Notes: generated by a model not told the origin, from the sequence alone. DNA of 31,113 nt from an uncultured Rickettsiales bacterium (GCA_913046825.1 CAJWTF010000031.1:1-31113), one strand, 5' to 3'. Shown: positions 16,722-25,811, numbered from the stretch's first letter. A program made the numbers and translations.

Positions 16722-17351
16722 CTAAGCCGTGGCGCTCGGTCGGGCGTTCACTTCGTCGTACCAGCGCTTTAGATTTATCTGATCTTCCTGTGGAGCAACT
16801 TTCACCCAGCCGGCGAAATCGACAACCACCAACGCGGTGATGTCGGCGACGCTATAACTATCGCCCGCGACGTATTTGCTCTCGCCGAGGCGAGTGTCGA
16901 GATCGGCCATGAAATGAACAAGGCGTGTCAAACCACGCGCTGCGAGGTCAGGGATTTGCTCGAAATTATGAGGCCCGGCAAGTGCACGCCCCCTCATAGG
17001 TGGGGCGGAATTCCGCAAGGCTTCAGCGCCGGCCATGAAACCCTCCATGAACATATGATGGTTCCACATTTCGATAACCGCCTTTTCCTTGGCGTCGCGC
17101 CCCAGAAGTGGCGGCTCCGAATAAGTTTCTTCCAGATAGCGATTACAGGCGCTAATCTCGCTGATACAGGTGCCATCGTCGAGCTCGATCATCGGCACTG
17201 TCAACCAGGGGTTCTTAGCCGCAAATTCTGGTTTCATCTGCTCTGCGGTCATTAGGTCGACCTGGACCGTCTCCATATCGACGCCTTTTTCGGCCATGAA
17301 GATGCGGACCATACGCGGGCTTGGGGCTTTCTTGAAATCGTAAAATATCAT
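16722..17351 (-). CDS. glutathione S-transferase family protein
   Basis: A 209-residue cytosolic GST. The N-terminal thioredoxin-like domain (1-80) starts MIFYDFKKAPSPRMVRIFMA and contains NPWLTVPMIELDDG (cis-Pro) and ISEISACNRYLEE, where SExxAI-type residues bind the gamma-glutamyl group. The all-helical C-terminal domain (about 90-205) includes YVAGDSYSVADITALV, the N-capping box motif typical of GSTs. The start is supported by AGGA 6 nt before the ATG. The substrate is unknown. It may act in detoxification or as a glutathione-dependent catabolic enzyme. It is adjacent to the molybdenum hydroxylase on the same strand but separated by about 700 nt of decayed sequence. Confidence 0.88.
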   Translation of the reverse strand: MIFYDFKKAPSPRMVRIFMAEKGVDMETVQVDLMTAEQMKPEFAAKNPWLTVPMIELDDGTCISEISACNRYLEETYSEPPLLGRDAKEKAVIEMWNHHMFMEGFMAGAEALRNSAPPMRGRALAGPHNFEQIPDLAARGLTRLVHFMADLDTRLGESKYVAGDSYSVADITALVVVDFAGWVKVAPQEDQINLKRWYDEVNARPSATA

Positions 17352-17779
17352 TTTTTCCTACCTTACGTGCTCTGGAATTTTGTCGATATCACCACTGCTA
17401 GACCAACATTGCCGAGAGCGCCCGGAGCGTCCAGTATCTTTCTTGTGCATTGCGTGGAGCCGTAATAAGCGCTGGCGAGAAGAGGCAGTTTCCGGCCTAT
17501 TCCTACTCAATGCATCTCCAGTACTGATCTGATGCAGGTCTCAGTCGAAGATGGGGTCGCCTTGATCGGCCACAGCGCGTTGTGGAAATGGATGGTCATC
17601 CGGAATTTATGGTATTTGTAAGGCTTTCAGGACACGAAAACACCTCAGCGAAGCTCCAGAAGATTTGCCGCCGCAGCGCGACTTGACGATTGGCGGCGGT
17701 AACAACGGATTTGCCATTTGCCTCCCGCGAACGAACATCGTAAGGCAAGACGGAGATAACAAACTTAAGGTATATTGGC
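17352..17779. other. 428-nt intergenic stretch without a recognisable gene
   Basis: This is a divergent region between the GST gene (left-facing) and the CoA-transferase gene (right-facing). It must hold both promoters. I see no protein homology in any frame, no strong inverted repeat and no RNA gene. It may include eroded coding sequence, as other gaps in the window do, but nothing can be named. AAGG about 12 nt before the ATG at 17780 is the only ribosome-site candidate for the CoA-transferase. Confidence 0.5.
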
Positions 17780-18994
17780 ATGAAAGGTCCGCTCCACGGT
17801 CTCAAGGTATTCGATCTCACACGTGTTTTAGCAGGCCCGCATTGCACACAGCTGTTGGGCGATCTCGGCGCTGAAGTCATCAAAGTGGAACGCCCGGGCT
17901 CCGGCGACGACACCCGAGGCTTCGCCCCCCCTTTCCAAAAAAACGACAAGGGCGAAGACACCAGCGAGAGTGCTTACTACACTGGCGCTAACCGCAACAA
18001 ACGCTCGATCACCATCAACATCGGCACTTCCGAAGGGCAGGCACTGACCAAAAAGCTTATGGCCGATTGCGACATTCTTGTGGAGAACTTCAAGGCCGGT
18101 ACCTTGGATCGTTACGGCCTTGGTTATGAACAAATAAAAGCGGAGTTTCCACGTTTGATTTATTGTTCGATCACCGGCTTCGGCCAAACAGGCCCCTATG
18201 CGCCACGCCCTGGCTACGATGGATTAATCCAAGCCATGGGCGGCGTGATGAGCCTCACTGGCGTGCCGGACGGCGAACCAATGAAAGTTGCCGTGCCGAT
18301 CTGCGATCTGATGGCCGGCATGTATGCAAGTGTCGGCATCCTTGCCGCCGTGCGCCATCAGGCTGAAACCGGCGAAGGGCAATTCATCGATATCGGCATG
18401 CTCGATACCCACGTGGGCTGGCTCGCCAATCAAGGGATGAATTATCTGGCGACTGGGGAGAACCCAAAGCGGATCGGTAACCAGCACCCAAATATCCTGC
18501 CCTATCAGGTGATGCCCACATCGGACGGTTATATTGTGCTGTCAGTTGGAAACGATCCAACCTTTGAGCGTTTCTGCAAGCTCGCCGAATGCGAGGAATT
18601 ACTGGAAGACGAGCGCTTTCAGACCAATGCAGCTCGCGTGTCAAACCGCGACGATGTCACGGAAACGCTGAACGAAATCACCAAGAAGAAAACTTCTGAA
18701 TGGTGGCTGGACAACTTGGAGAAAGAAAAGATCGGCTCCGGCCCGATCAACAATCTAGAACAGGTCTTCGCTGACCCGCACGTGATTGCGCGCGAGATGG
18801 TGATAGAGATGGACCACCCGGCGACTGGCAGCAAGCCGATGAAACTGATTGCTAACCCGATCAAACTCAGCGCGACACCGCCGACATACCGCAAACCACC
18901 ACCGCTCCTTGGCGAACACACTGACGAAGTCCTGCAAGAAGCCGGATTGTCGGCAGACGAGATCGCCAAGCTGAAGGAAGACGGGACGGTTTAG
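17780..18994 (+). CDS. CaiB/BaiF (class III) CoA-transferase
   Basis: A 404-residue cytosolic enzyme that moves CoA between carboxylic acids. The N-terminus MKGPLHGLKVFDLTRVLAGP and LLGDLGAEVIKVE are hallmarks of the family, as are NRNKRSITIN, VENFKAGTLDRYGLGY and ITGFGQTGPYA. The likely catalytic Asp176 sits in ICDLMAGMYASVGILAA, the position of the aspartate that forms the acyl anhydride in formyl-CoA transferase. The C-terminal part (PYQVMPTSDGYIVLSVGND, then LGEHTDEVLQEAGLS) is complete. Class III enzymes serve carnitine, oxalate, (R)-benzylsuccinate, itaconate or mesaconate metabolism, and the substrate cannot be read here. It is followed after 32 nt by a dead LLM oxidoreductase gene on the same strand, possibly a former operon partner. 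Confidence 0.92.
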   Translation: MKGPLHGLKVFDLTRVLAGPHCTQLLGDLGAEVIKVERPGSGDDTRGFAPPFQKNDKGEDTSESAYYTGANRNKRSITINIGTSEGQALTKKLMADCDILVENFKAGTLDRYGLGYEQIKAEFPRLIYCSITGFGQTGPYAPRPGYDGLIQAMGGVMSLTGVPDGEPMKVAVPICDLMAGMYASVGILAAVRHQAETGEGQFIDIGMLDTHVGWLANQGMNYLATGENPKRIGNQHPNILPYQVMPTSDGYIVLSVGNDPTFERFCKLAECEELLEDERFQTNAARVSNRDDVTETLNEITKKKTSEWWLDNLEKEKIGSGPINNLEQVFADPHVIAREMVIEMDHPATGSKPMKLIANPIKLSATPPTYRKPPPLLGEHTDEVLQEAGLSADEIAKLKEDGTV

Positions 18995-19026
18995 CTTATC
19001 AGTGAGCGCATGGACGGGCGTATGGT

Positions 19027-20072
19027 ATGATCATCAAAGTACTCCTCCCTCTGGGTAAAAACGACCCCTGCCTCCGTGCCGCCAAACAACTTTTTGATAT
19101 TGCCAACGTTGGCCATGACGCCGTCCTGGTCGAATCGCTGAAATATGACCGCCTCGTCTTTGAAGAAATCCAAGCCGATCCCTTTCTCATAATGGCATTG
19201 CCGCTTAGGCCACTACCACGCTCTGTCTCGGCACCTCCGTCGCTATTGCGTTACCGGGCAGCCCAGTGATCACGGAGATGTCTGCGTGGACGATTCGAAA
19301 CTCTCAAAAGGGCGGTTCTATCTCGGTCTTGGGACTCAGGTGCGTGGTCTCATCCAAAGGCGCTACGGCTTGGAATGGTCGGTACCGGGCCCGTGGATGG
19401 GGGATTATGTCGGTTCCGTATAGGCCATTTGGGACTGCTGGCAGAACGGCCCGCGACGCGACTATGAGAGTGCACGTTACAAGCTGAACCTGATGGTGCC
19501 ACTAGTTGATTTCGGCCCCATTGAGAATCTGAAAACAGCAATTTAGCTGGCGGCCATTGGCCCACGCATCTGCGAGACAGCAAGCTTAAGGAAACGACGG
19601 CAAGAGTCCGCATACGGTCTCCACACCAACGTCTATCTGCGACATCATTCTGCCCGCCGCCGCCAAAGGGATCAGGCGCTCCGAACGCTCAATGGATTAT
19701 TTTTCCGCCCCCATGAAACCGATGGTCGCTACTGCTGCGGACGTGGAAACACTGGCCGACCGGGTTCGCGACGCCTGTGCCAGAATCGCCTTCTATGCTT
19801 CAACTCCAGCGTATAGTCGCGCGTTCGAATTCCATGGGCTGACGGACCTGACCGTCGATTTAGCGCAATTGTCGCAAGCACAACACTGGGAAGACATGCC
19901 AGATCGTATCTTCGACGAAGTCCTCAATACCTATGTTACCAACGCTACCTATGATGAAATCAACACCAAACTCACCGAGCGGCATGGCGATTTAGTCACC
20001 GGAGTAGAGTTCTCGACCTTGGCCCGAATGGAAGCCGAACGCGAATGCTTTGACGAGGGGGATACAGCCTAA
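19027..20072 (+). pseudogene. F420/FMN-dependent LLM-class oxidoreductase, broken
   Basis: A nearly full-length trace (about 348 codons) of a luciferase-like monooxygenase of the TIGR03617-like type. The pieces in order are KVLLPLGKNDPCLRAAKQLF and GHDAVLVESLKYDRLVFEE (frame of 19027). After a frame change come GTSVAIALPGSPVI and MSAWTIRNSQKG (ancestral KLSKGRFxLGLG). Then follow scraps of RYGLEWS, YVGSV, IWDCWQNG and YKLNLMVPL, then ENLKTAI stop LAAIGPRIC. The long last piece 19692-20072 reads KPMVATAADVETLADRVRDA, RIAFYASTPAYSRAFEFHGL, LSQAQHWEDMPDRIFDEVLN and TYDEINTKLTERHGDLVTGV. Several frame changes and stops separate these. The last piece alone lacks the flavin-binding barrel core. Ancestral role: a flavin- or F420-dependent oxidation. 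Confidence 0.85.
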
Positions 20073-20085
20073 ATACATAACCGGT

Positions 20086-21154
20086 CGATGGCCCGCGCTC
20101 GCAGGCAGCATAAACTTAGCTGCCGGATTTCTCGTCCTGTCTCTCACCGGACGCACGCCAAATGCTATCGGCCTAGTTCTAGAACCCATGGCAGAAGCTC
20201 TCGATTGGGAACGTAAGGCCATCGGTGCGACCGTGTCGGTCTTCCTCGTGATCTCGGCGATTTCCCTATTCATTGCCAGTTCGCTCGCAGATCGGTTTCC
20301 ACTTTGCCTGATACTTTCCAGCGGGCTCACGCTGAGCACTGCCAGGATCGGTGCCTTGGGATTCGTGACCGCGCCTTGGCAGGTCATCGCTCTCTACGGA
20401 ATGGTGTTCGGAATTAGTGCCGGTCTGGCGTCTCCACCGCCGGTCGGTGTCATGCTGACCCGTCGGTTTCCAAACCGAACGGGCTTCGCCAACGCTGCAG
20501 TCATTGCAGGCTTGGGCCCTGCAGGAACGCGCCGACACCGCTGTGGCGCGCCCGGAGGTGCTTCCTACCTTTGGATCATTCCGGCCATCTTACGGACGCC
20601 ATATTTTTGGCTTTTAATCAGCGTCTAAGCCATTTGCGGATTTAAAGATTTCTTCGTCTCCACCCATGTGGTTACCGTCGTGCCAGATCTGAGAATCGGC
20701 ACGCTCATTTCTGAAAATTTATTAGCCTTTCTGGGCTTCGCAGGACTGCTCGGTGCGCTCACAGCAGGCGTATGGAGCGACCAATCGGGTCCTGCCGCGC
20801 CGACATTGTTTCGCTTCTTCTTGCGGGTCGCAATCTTCCTGCTGATCTTCTTCAGCAAGGATCCGCTTTCGATTGCTAATTTTTTCGCTTCTCTACGGCC
20901 TCACGTTTTGAATTACCGCGCCGCTGACCGTCGTCTTCTTACTCGACGCTTTCGGGGGCTAGAATATCAGCGCGCTAAGCGGGTTCGTCACCATGATTTA
21001 TCATATGTGTGGTGGTTTAGGTGCTTGGCTCAGCGCCTCGCAATTTGACACGAATGGTGACTGCAATTCAGCCTTAGTAATCATGGCCGTAGCCTCCGCC
21101 ATCGGCATTGTGTTGATCATCGTCCCGGCCAGCCGGAAACGGTCAAACCTTTGG
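20086..21154 (+). pseudogene. MFS transporter, broken
   Basis: This trace starts right after the LLM pseudogene. It encodes AGFLVLSLTGRTPNAIGLVL, EPMAEALDWERKAIGATVSV, SLFIASSLADRFPLCLILSS and PVGVMLTRRFPNRTGFANAA, which are MFS helices and loops. After a damaged centre comes ILRTPYFWLLISV, a TAA at 20626-20628, and in the same frame AICGFKDFFVSTHVV, LLAFLGFAGLLGALTAGVWS and SKDPLSIANFF. A frame change near 20885 then gives LLYGLTF, TGA (at a family Trp position), ITAPLTVVFLLDAFGG, TAG, NISALSGFVTMIYHMCGGLG. The trace ends in a final helix and the basic tail RKRSNLW. It overlaps the 3' end of the convergent cupin gene by 12 nt. The order and length (about 355 codons) show a former 12-helix carrier, probably paired with the LLM oxidoreductase. 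Confidence 0.85.
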
Positions 21155-21898
21155 GAAGCGCAGCAACAGCAGCCCAAGTCCATTCGCTCCCGCTTCCACC
21201 TCAATCACCCCTTCGTCCGGTGACGCGAATTCAACCGACAATTTCGGCAATTCCTTGTCGTTGCGACGCAACGCGCCCGACACCACGACGTGATATTGCC
21301 CGCCGCCGTCGCCTGCGTTCGGCAGGACCGCCTTGCCGCCGGGAGCGACACCCAGCCATTCGGCAAACAAACCGTCATCAGCAGGCTCGATTAATGTTTC
21401 CCGGCGCGGGTCTTCACCTAATTTCGGTAGAACTTCCGCATCGCTGGCAGCTTTTCCACCGACAACCTGGCGCTGCTTGCCTTTAATCAGCATGTCAGTC
21501 CTCTCCGGCAAATATTTAGCGCCGGAATCCCAACACTGTCGCAGAGTGAAATAGTCGACGCCTTCGGACTCCGCCTGAATAGGGCCATAGGGCGTGTTCG
21601 CGCCCGCGTATTGAACAGTCAGAGGGTCGACACGCGTCTTGCCGACCGCGCCCCCGCCATTGACGAAGACCTGAAACTGGTTGGTTTGATGAAAATGCGG
21701 CCGCGTCACTGAATGCGGCGGCTGCATCACAAGATAGGCCTGCGGCGCCCCTTCCTCTCCACCGACCTCCTGCCCGTATCCCGGCGTCCCCGGTTTTGGG
21801 GCGCTGCCGATATATTCGCGCCCTGTATAAGCCTGATCATCCACCATGCTGACGGTGTCGTTTTTTGCAGCGGTACGGGCGTCGGTCGATATCAGCAT
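21143..21898 (-). CDS. cupin-fold protein of unknown function
   Basis: A 251-residue soluble protein. The start at 21898 is supported by GGAGG 5 nt upstream. The central part (52-80) is a cupin motif with RPHFHQTNQFQVFVNGGG, where His68, His70 and Gln74 stand in the positions of the HxH(x)3-4E metal site, the Glu being replaced by Gln. A second cupin-like strand region, GGGQYHVVVSGALRRNDKEL, lies near 200-220, so the fold could be a bicupin. I cannot assign a reaction. No secretion signal is present. The frame is clean, although both neighbours (MFS remnant on the left, WD40-like remnant on the right) are dead. Confidence 0.75.
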   Translation of the reverse strand: MLISTDARTAAKNDTVSMVDDQAYTGREYIGSAPKPGTPGYGQEVGGEEGAPQAYLVMQPPHSVTRPHFHQTNQFQVFVNGGGAVGKTRVDPLTVQYAGANTPYGPIQAESEGVDYFTLRQCWDSGAKYLPERTDMLIKGKQRQVVGGKAASDAEVLPKLGEDPRRETLIEPADDGLFAEWLGVAPGGKAVLPNAGDGGGQYHVVVSGALRRNDKELPKLSVEFASPDEGVIEVEAGANGLGLLLLRFPKV

Positions 21899-22035
21899 AA
21901 GAGCCTCCGATGGGTAACGTATTAGATTAACGATACCGCGTCATGTATCACGATGGCACCGAAAAGGGAGCGCAGCCGTGTCGCAAACAAGTTCGACTGA
22001 AATTTTAAATTAAAAACCCGGCATCGTCGGAACAT

Positions 22036-22500
22036 ATGCCGACCAACCTTAAACTTGAGATCTTCGTCGCGAACGTCCTCGTGGCTAGTCTGGTTGTCTA
22101 CGCCACGACTGCGGGACCACGTTTCGTTCTCCTACACGACCGGGACGTCTAACAGGAAATACCCGTTTTCGCCCAACCGCCCTCGGAGACAAATAGCGCG
22201 TGTCGCGAACGCCGCCTGACGCTTGCAGCCGCGCGGCTCGTCAAAGGCAACGGCCATCTGGCACTTGTAACATTGCCGGAGAATTAGCGCGAGCAGACGG
22301 AGAGAAAACTAATCGATATTCACCGTGCCTTATATCGCGCACATTTCGCCCGACGAGAGATCGCGGTTTTTAGAGGTCACGACGGGATCGTCTGTTCCGC
22401 AGCCTTTTTACCCGATGGCCTCACGGTCAATCGCGCGCGCCATACTGTTACGCATGTCGCAGACGAACTGCGTAAAACTGCCGTAGAATTTTGCATGCCC
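22036..22500 (+). pseudogene. WD40-repeat protein remnant
   Basis: A single frame from an ATG at 22036 is interrupted by TAA (22150-22152) and TAG (22285-22287). It begins with a hydrophobic helix (NVLVASLVVYATTAG), then has RRLTLAAARLVKGNGHLALV, LTLPEN, stop, HRALYRAHFARREIAVFRGH and DGIVCSAAFLPDG, and degenerates. The phrase VxxGHxGxVxSAAFxPDG is the first WD40 blade. The preceding helix plus the RRLAxxAxxxLxxGxxxLALxLALxALP-like stretch is the usual linker in large STAND/WD40 signalling proteins. Only the join region and the first blade survive, with most blades deleted. No functional product is expected. Confidence 0.5.
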
Positions 22501-22506
22501 GGTCAA

Positions 22507-22734
22507 CTAATTATATTTGACCGCGCACAACATGCTTTCCTCGCGCGAAAAATGATACTGGGTATAAGTTACCAGCTCCTTGAAGCCTTTGGCTAAGACC
22601 ACGTGATCGACCGCGCCGTCAGTCTCCTCCAACATGTCGTGCAATTCGTTGATGATGGCGATTAGAGCGCGGTGATCGGAATCGATCAGATGCGCTCCGA
22701 CGCTCATACCGTCGTTCCATTCGAAAAAACTCAT
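22507..22734 (-). pseudogene. bacteriohemerythrin, C-terminally truncated
   Basis: A 75-residue frame with the start of a hemerythrin: FFEWNDGMSVGAHLIDSDHR (His21 in DxxH), INELHDML (His32) and YTQYHFSREESML (HFxxEE, His61 and Glu65). Intact bacteriohemerythrins are about 130 residues or more and supply further iron ligands (HxxxH and HxxxxD) from the third and fourth helices. These are absent. The frame ends in TAG just where the WD40-like remnant's trace fades, so a deletion joined the two genes. The start has the strong ribosome site AAGGGGGAG close to the ATG, and a FixK/FNR-type box lies 75 nt upstream. The promoter region is therefore well preserved although the protein cannot form a di-iron site. 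Confidence 0.75.
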
Positions 22735-22802
22735 CGCTCCCCCTTAAACCCGAACCGTAAACTTCCCCACCGAGAAGATTAAAAGGCCCCTTGGGAAGAG
22801 CA

Positions 22803-22816
22803 TTGACCTGTATCAA
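22803..22816 (-). promoter_or_regulatory. FixK/FNR-type box upstream of hemerythrin gene
   Basis: The 14-bp palindrome TTGA-N6-TCAA (minus strand TTGATACAGGTCAA) matches the FNR/FixK consensus exactly in both half-sites. It is centred about 75 nt before the hemerythrin ATG. A TTTAAT-like -10 element lies about 28 nt downstream of its centre, consistent with class II activation around -40. It would switch the gene on at low oxygen. Confidence 0.6.
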
Positions 22817-22834
22817 TTAGAATTTTCTATAATT

Positions 22835-23173
22835 TCAGAAAACCGCTCCGTCGACCCAATGACGACCGAGCCGGTCTTCAATCTCGATCACCCAGAGGTC
22901 GGGGTCGCGCTCGGCTTGTCGGGCGATATACGCATCGGCCTCCGCTTCCGGCACCAGCGCGCCCTCAAGTGCTTCCATCCAGCCGAGCTTACCATCCAGA
23001 TCACGCATCTGGCTCATCACCCGGCATCCTTGGTCCAGCTGGTTCAGCTTCAGGATCACGATCCCACTATGAGGATCGCCGCGATGCGCCACGATCACGG
23101 GCACGCCCTCGGCGCTGCAACGCTTCACATGGGCTTTCACCCAAAGATCGGTCGGGAGACGTCCTTCAACCAT
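22835..23173 (-). CDS. DUF1491 family protein
   Basis: A 112-residue cytosolic protein of unknown function. It contains GRLPTDLWVKAHVKRC, VPVIVAHRGDPHSGIVILKL, VMSQMRDLDGKLGWM and EAEADAYIARQAERDPDLWV followed by IEIEDRLGRHWVDG. This is the full set of conserved stretches of the alphaproteobacterial DUF1491 family at its usual length. The ATG at 23173 is preferred to an in-frame ATG 66 nt upstream because the family begins at this point. The ribosome site is weak for either. The gene is divergent from the ilvD-family gene, with under 100 nt between starts. Confidence 0.82.
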   Translation of the reverse strand: MVEGRLPTDLWVKAHVKRCSAEGVPVIVAHRGDPHSGIVILKLNQLDQGCRVMSQMRDLDGKLGWMEALEGALVPEAEADAYIARQAERDPDLWVIEIEDRLGRHWVDGAVF

Positions 23174-23266
23174 GGAAATCAGTCTAACCGCACAGGCCGG
23201 CATTGACAGCCGCCCGAGCGCCCGAAACACTGCGCTCAATCAAAAAATTCCATCGGGAGAGAAATC

Positions 23267-25015
23267 ATGGCGGGCGATAACGGCTCAAGCGATAATAGCG
23301 ACAACAAGCCTGGACGCAGCAAAGCCTGGTTCGGCCCAATGGACCGCGACGGATTCGTACATCGCAGTTGGATGCGTAACCAAGGACACCCGACCCATGT
23401 GTTCGACGGTCGCCCAGTCATCGGCATCTGCAATACCTGGTCAGAGCTGACCCCGTGCAACGGACATTTCCGCGAGCTAGCGGAACACGTGAAGCGCGGC
23501 GTCTATGAGATGGGCGGCTTCCCGGTTGAATTCCCGGTGATGTCCTTGGGCGAAACCCTGATGCGCCCAACCACCATGCTGTTCCGCAACCTCGCCAGCA
23601 TGGATGTGGAAGAATCAATTCGCGCCAACCCGATGGACGGCGTCGTGCTGCTGACGGGCTGCGATAAGACTACGCCATCGCTGTTGATGGGTGCCGCGAG
23701 CTGTGGCTTGCCGACCATCGTGTGCTCCGGCGGGCCAATGCTGAACGGCAAATTCCGCGACCGAGACATCGGCTCCGGAACCGCCGTCTGGGAATTTTCT
23801 GAGGATGTGCGTGGCGGCAAGATGACCCTCGCCGACTTTATGGATGCGGAGGCCGGTATGTCGCGCTCCGACGGTCACTGCATGACCATGGGCACGGCCT
23901 CGACGATGGCGTCGATGGTGGAAGCCCTCGGCATGGGCCTGCCCTCGAACGCTGCCATCCCAGCCGCAGATTCACGTCGCAAGGTCGTTGCCCGCATGGT
24001 CGGTCAACGCATCGTCGACATGGTCAAGGAAGATCTGACCATAGACAAGATTCTCACCAAAGAGAACTTTGAGAACGCCATTATGATCAACGGCGCAATC
24101 GGCGGCTCCACCAACGCGGTGGTACATTTGATGGCCATTGCCGGACGCATCGGCGTCGACCTCAACCTCGACGATTGGGATCGTCTCGGCCGCGATATGC
24201 CGTGTCTCGTCAATCTCATGCCGTCGGGCAAATACCTGATGGAGGATTTCTTTTACGCGGGCGGCCTCCCGGCGGTAATCAAGGAAATCGGCGACAATCT
24301 CCACAAGGGCGCACCGACCGTCAACGGCAAATCGCTCTGGGAGAACTCAAAGGATGCTGTCTGTTACGACCGCAACGTCATCTTCACCAAAGACGAGCCC
24401 TTTAAGGATTCCGGCGGCATCGTTGTGTTGCGCGGTAATTTGGCACCGACGGGCGCTATCCTGAAACCCTCTGCGGCGACGGAAGAATTGCTGCAACACA
24501 AAGGCCGCGCGGTCGTCTTCGAGAACATCGATCACTTCAAAGAGAAGGTCAACGACCCGGACCTGGACGTGGAACCGAACGACGTATTGGTACTGAAAAA
24601 CTGCGGCCCGAAGGGCTATCCTGGCTTTCCAGAAGTCGGAAATCTGGAGCTGCCGCCGAAGATTTTGGCACAGGGCATCACTGACATGGTGCGAATTTCC
24701 GACGCGCGGATGAGCGGCACGGCCTACGGCACCGTGGTGCTGCACACTTCGCCGGAAGCGGCGGCGGGCGGCAACCTGGCGCTGGTGCAAGACGGCGACA
24801 TAATCGAACTCGATGTCGCCGGTCGTGGCCTACATCTGGAAGTCTCCGACGAAGAGTTGGAACGCCGCCGCGCTGACTGGACCCCACCGAAAGGTCCCAT
24901 CGACCGGGGCTACTACAAGCTCTACACAGACCACGTGCTACAGGCAGATACAGGCGCCGACTTGGATTTCCTGGTCGGCAATTCGGGGGCACTGGTGCCA
25001 CGGGAGAGTCACTAG
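23267..25015 (+). CDS. IlvD/Edd-family dehydratase, pentonate (arabinonate/xylonate) type
   Basis: A 582-residue Fe-S dehydratase. The opening WFGPMDRDGFVHRSWMRNQG is typical of sugar-acid dehydratases such as L-arabinonate and D-xylonate dehydratase rather than of branched-chain IlvD. Cluster cysteines are Cys64 (LTPCNGHF), Cys132 (TGCDKTTP) and Cys205 (GHCMTMGT). Lys134 is the residue next to the metal. The 64/132/205 spacing is that expected for the [2Fe-2S] pentonate dehydratases. The C-terminal domain is complete (VLKNCGPKGYPGFPEVGN, RISDARMSGTAYGTVVLH). It would convert an aldonate to a 2-keto-3-deoxy acid. GGGAGAG 6 nt before the ATG supports the start. Downstream SDR, hydroxyacid dehydrogenase and DenD-like genes suggest a sugar-acid locus. 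Exact substrate unknown. Confidence 0.9.
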   Translation: MAGDNGSSDNSDNKPGRSKAWFGPMDRDGFVHRSWMRNQGHPTHVFDGRPVIGICNTWSELTPCNGHFRELAEHVKRGVYEMGGFPVEFPVMSLGETLMRPTTMLFRNLASMDVEESIRANPMDGVVLLTGCDKTTPSLLMGAASCGLPTIVCSGGPMLNGKFRDRDIGSGTAVWEFSEDVRGGKMTLADFMDAEAGMSRSDGHCMTMGTASTMASMVEALGMGLPSNAAIPAADSRRKVVARMVGQRIVDMVKEDLTIDKILTKENFENAIMINGAIGGSTNAVVHLMAIAGRIGVDLNLDDWDRLGRDMPCLVNLMPSGKYLMEDFFYAGGLPAVIKEIGDNLHKGAPTVNGKSLWENSKDAVCYDRNVIFTKDEPFKDSGGIVVLRGNLAPTGAILKPSAATEELLQHKGRAVVFENIDHFKEKVNDPDLDVEPNDVLVLKNCGPKGYPGFPEVGNLELPPKILAQGITDMVRISDARMSGTAYGTVVLHTSPEAAAGGNLALVQDGDIIELDVAGRGLHLEVSDEELERRRADWTPPKGPIDRGYYKLYTDHVLQADTGADLDFLVGNSGALVPRESH

Positions 25016-25811
25016 TCTCCCAAATGGGGAATGACATCTTTTCCGAACCGTTCAATCGCCCGCATGATTTCGGTATGCGGCGGGCCGCCGGAATGGGCGT
25101 GCTTCAACCGCAGCAGGAAACCGGTACTGACGGTCGCTTCGCTTTAGCGTTTAAATTCGGTGACGCAAGTCTCGGGCGCACCGGTAATGATGCGGGCCTT
25201 CCAGATGCGCTCGAACTGGAAATCGTCTTACTGCGAGAATTCGTGAAAGGCGTTGGCGCCGTTCCACCAATAGTATTTGTACGCGCCCATCAGACTGGGG
25301 GCCGAAGACGCGGGCGGCATCCTCCAGGCTGTCGGCGGCCCAAGCGTCACGTATCATGACGATTTCCGGTTCACTCCCTGCCGCGAGTGCTGCCTTGCGA
25401 TAGATGTCCGCCGCCGCCGCCAATTCCAACAAGGGCCAGCTTGGGCTCATGACCACCGCGTTGCCAAGCCGTCCGGCGGACTCCAATGTCGCCGGGACCC
25501 GCGCGCCGATCCAAACAGTCGGATTGGGTTGTTGGATCAGCTTCGGCGATGCGTAAGGGGTGTTGCAGCAGCAGTAACAGGACGAAGGTGCCGATCTGAA
25601 TTTTCTTTGTGCGCGCTGCGACGGCACTGCAGCCGACGAGCGGTGAGGGCAGGAACCTGTCCTGGTTCTGATGTTGTTCACCAAATAAGAAGCCGTGAAA
25701 CCCGCAAGCCTCCGCAAATTCGGCTTCCGCGAGAGTTTCCTGCACGCAGCGGTCCATATCGTCGCCGCGCGGCGGATTTGCGATTTAACTATAGAACCCG
25801 AGCTTAATCAT
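25012..25811 (-). pseudogene. LLM-class flavin-dependent oxidoreductase, broken
   Basis: Reading left from the ATG at 25811: MIKLGFYS, stop, IANPPRGDDMDRCVQETLAE, CGFHGFLFGEQHQNQDRFLP, SPLVGCSAVAARTKKIQIGT, LQHPLRIAE. After a frame change and apparent loss of the central segment: KLIQQPNPTVWIGARVPATL, ADIYRKAALAAGSEPEIVMI, RDAWAADSLEDAARVFGP. Further frame changes give YKYYWWNGANAFHEFS, KARIITGAPETCVTEFKR, stop, STGFLLRLKHAHSGGPPHTE and IERFGKDVIPHLGD, then TAG at 25012-25014. This is a bacterial-luciferase-fold oxidoreductase of another subgroup than the one at 19 kb. The total is about 60 codons shorter than a typical member. Its last 4 nt overlap the convergent dehydratase gene's end. Confidence 0.85.

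Noticed and set aside
19692..20072. A free-standing 126-residue gene
   Set aside because: It is the C-terminal third of an LLM oxidoreductase whose upstream parts are readable in other frames.
20050..20628. A 192-residue stand-alone MFS-like membrane protein
   Set aside because: The same frame continues with carrier sequence after the TAA, and the piece lacks half of the required helices, so it is part of a pseudogene.
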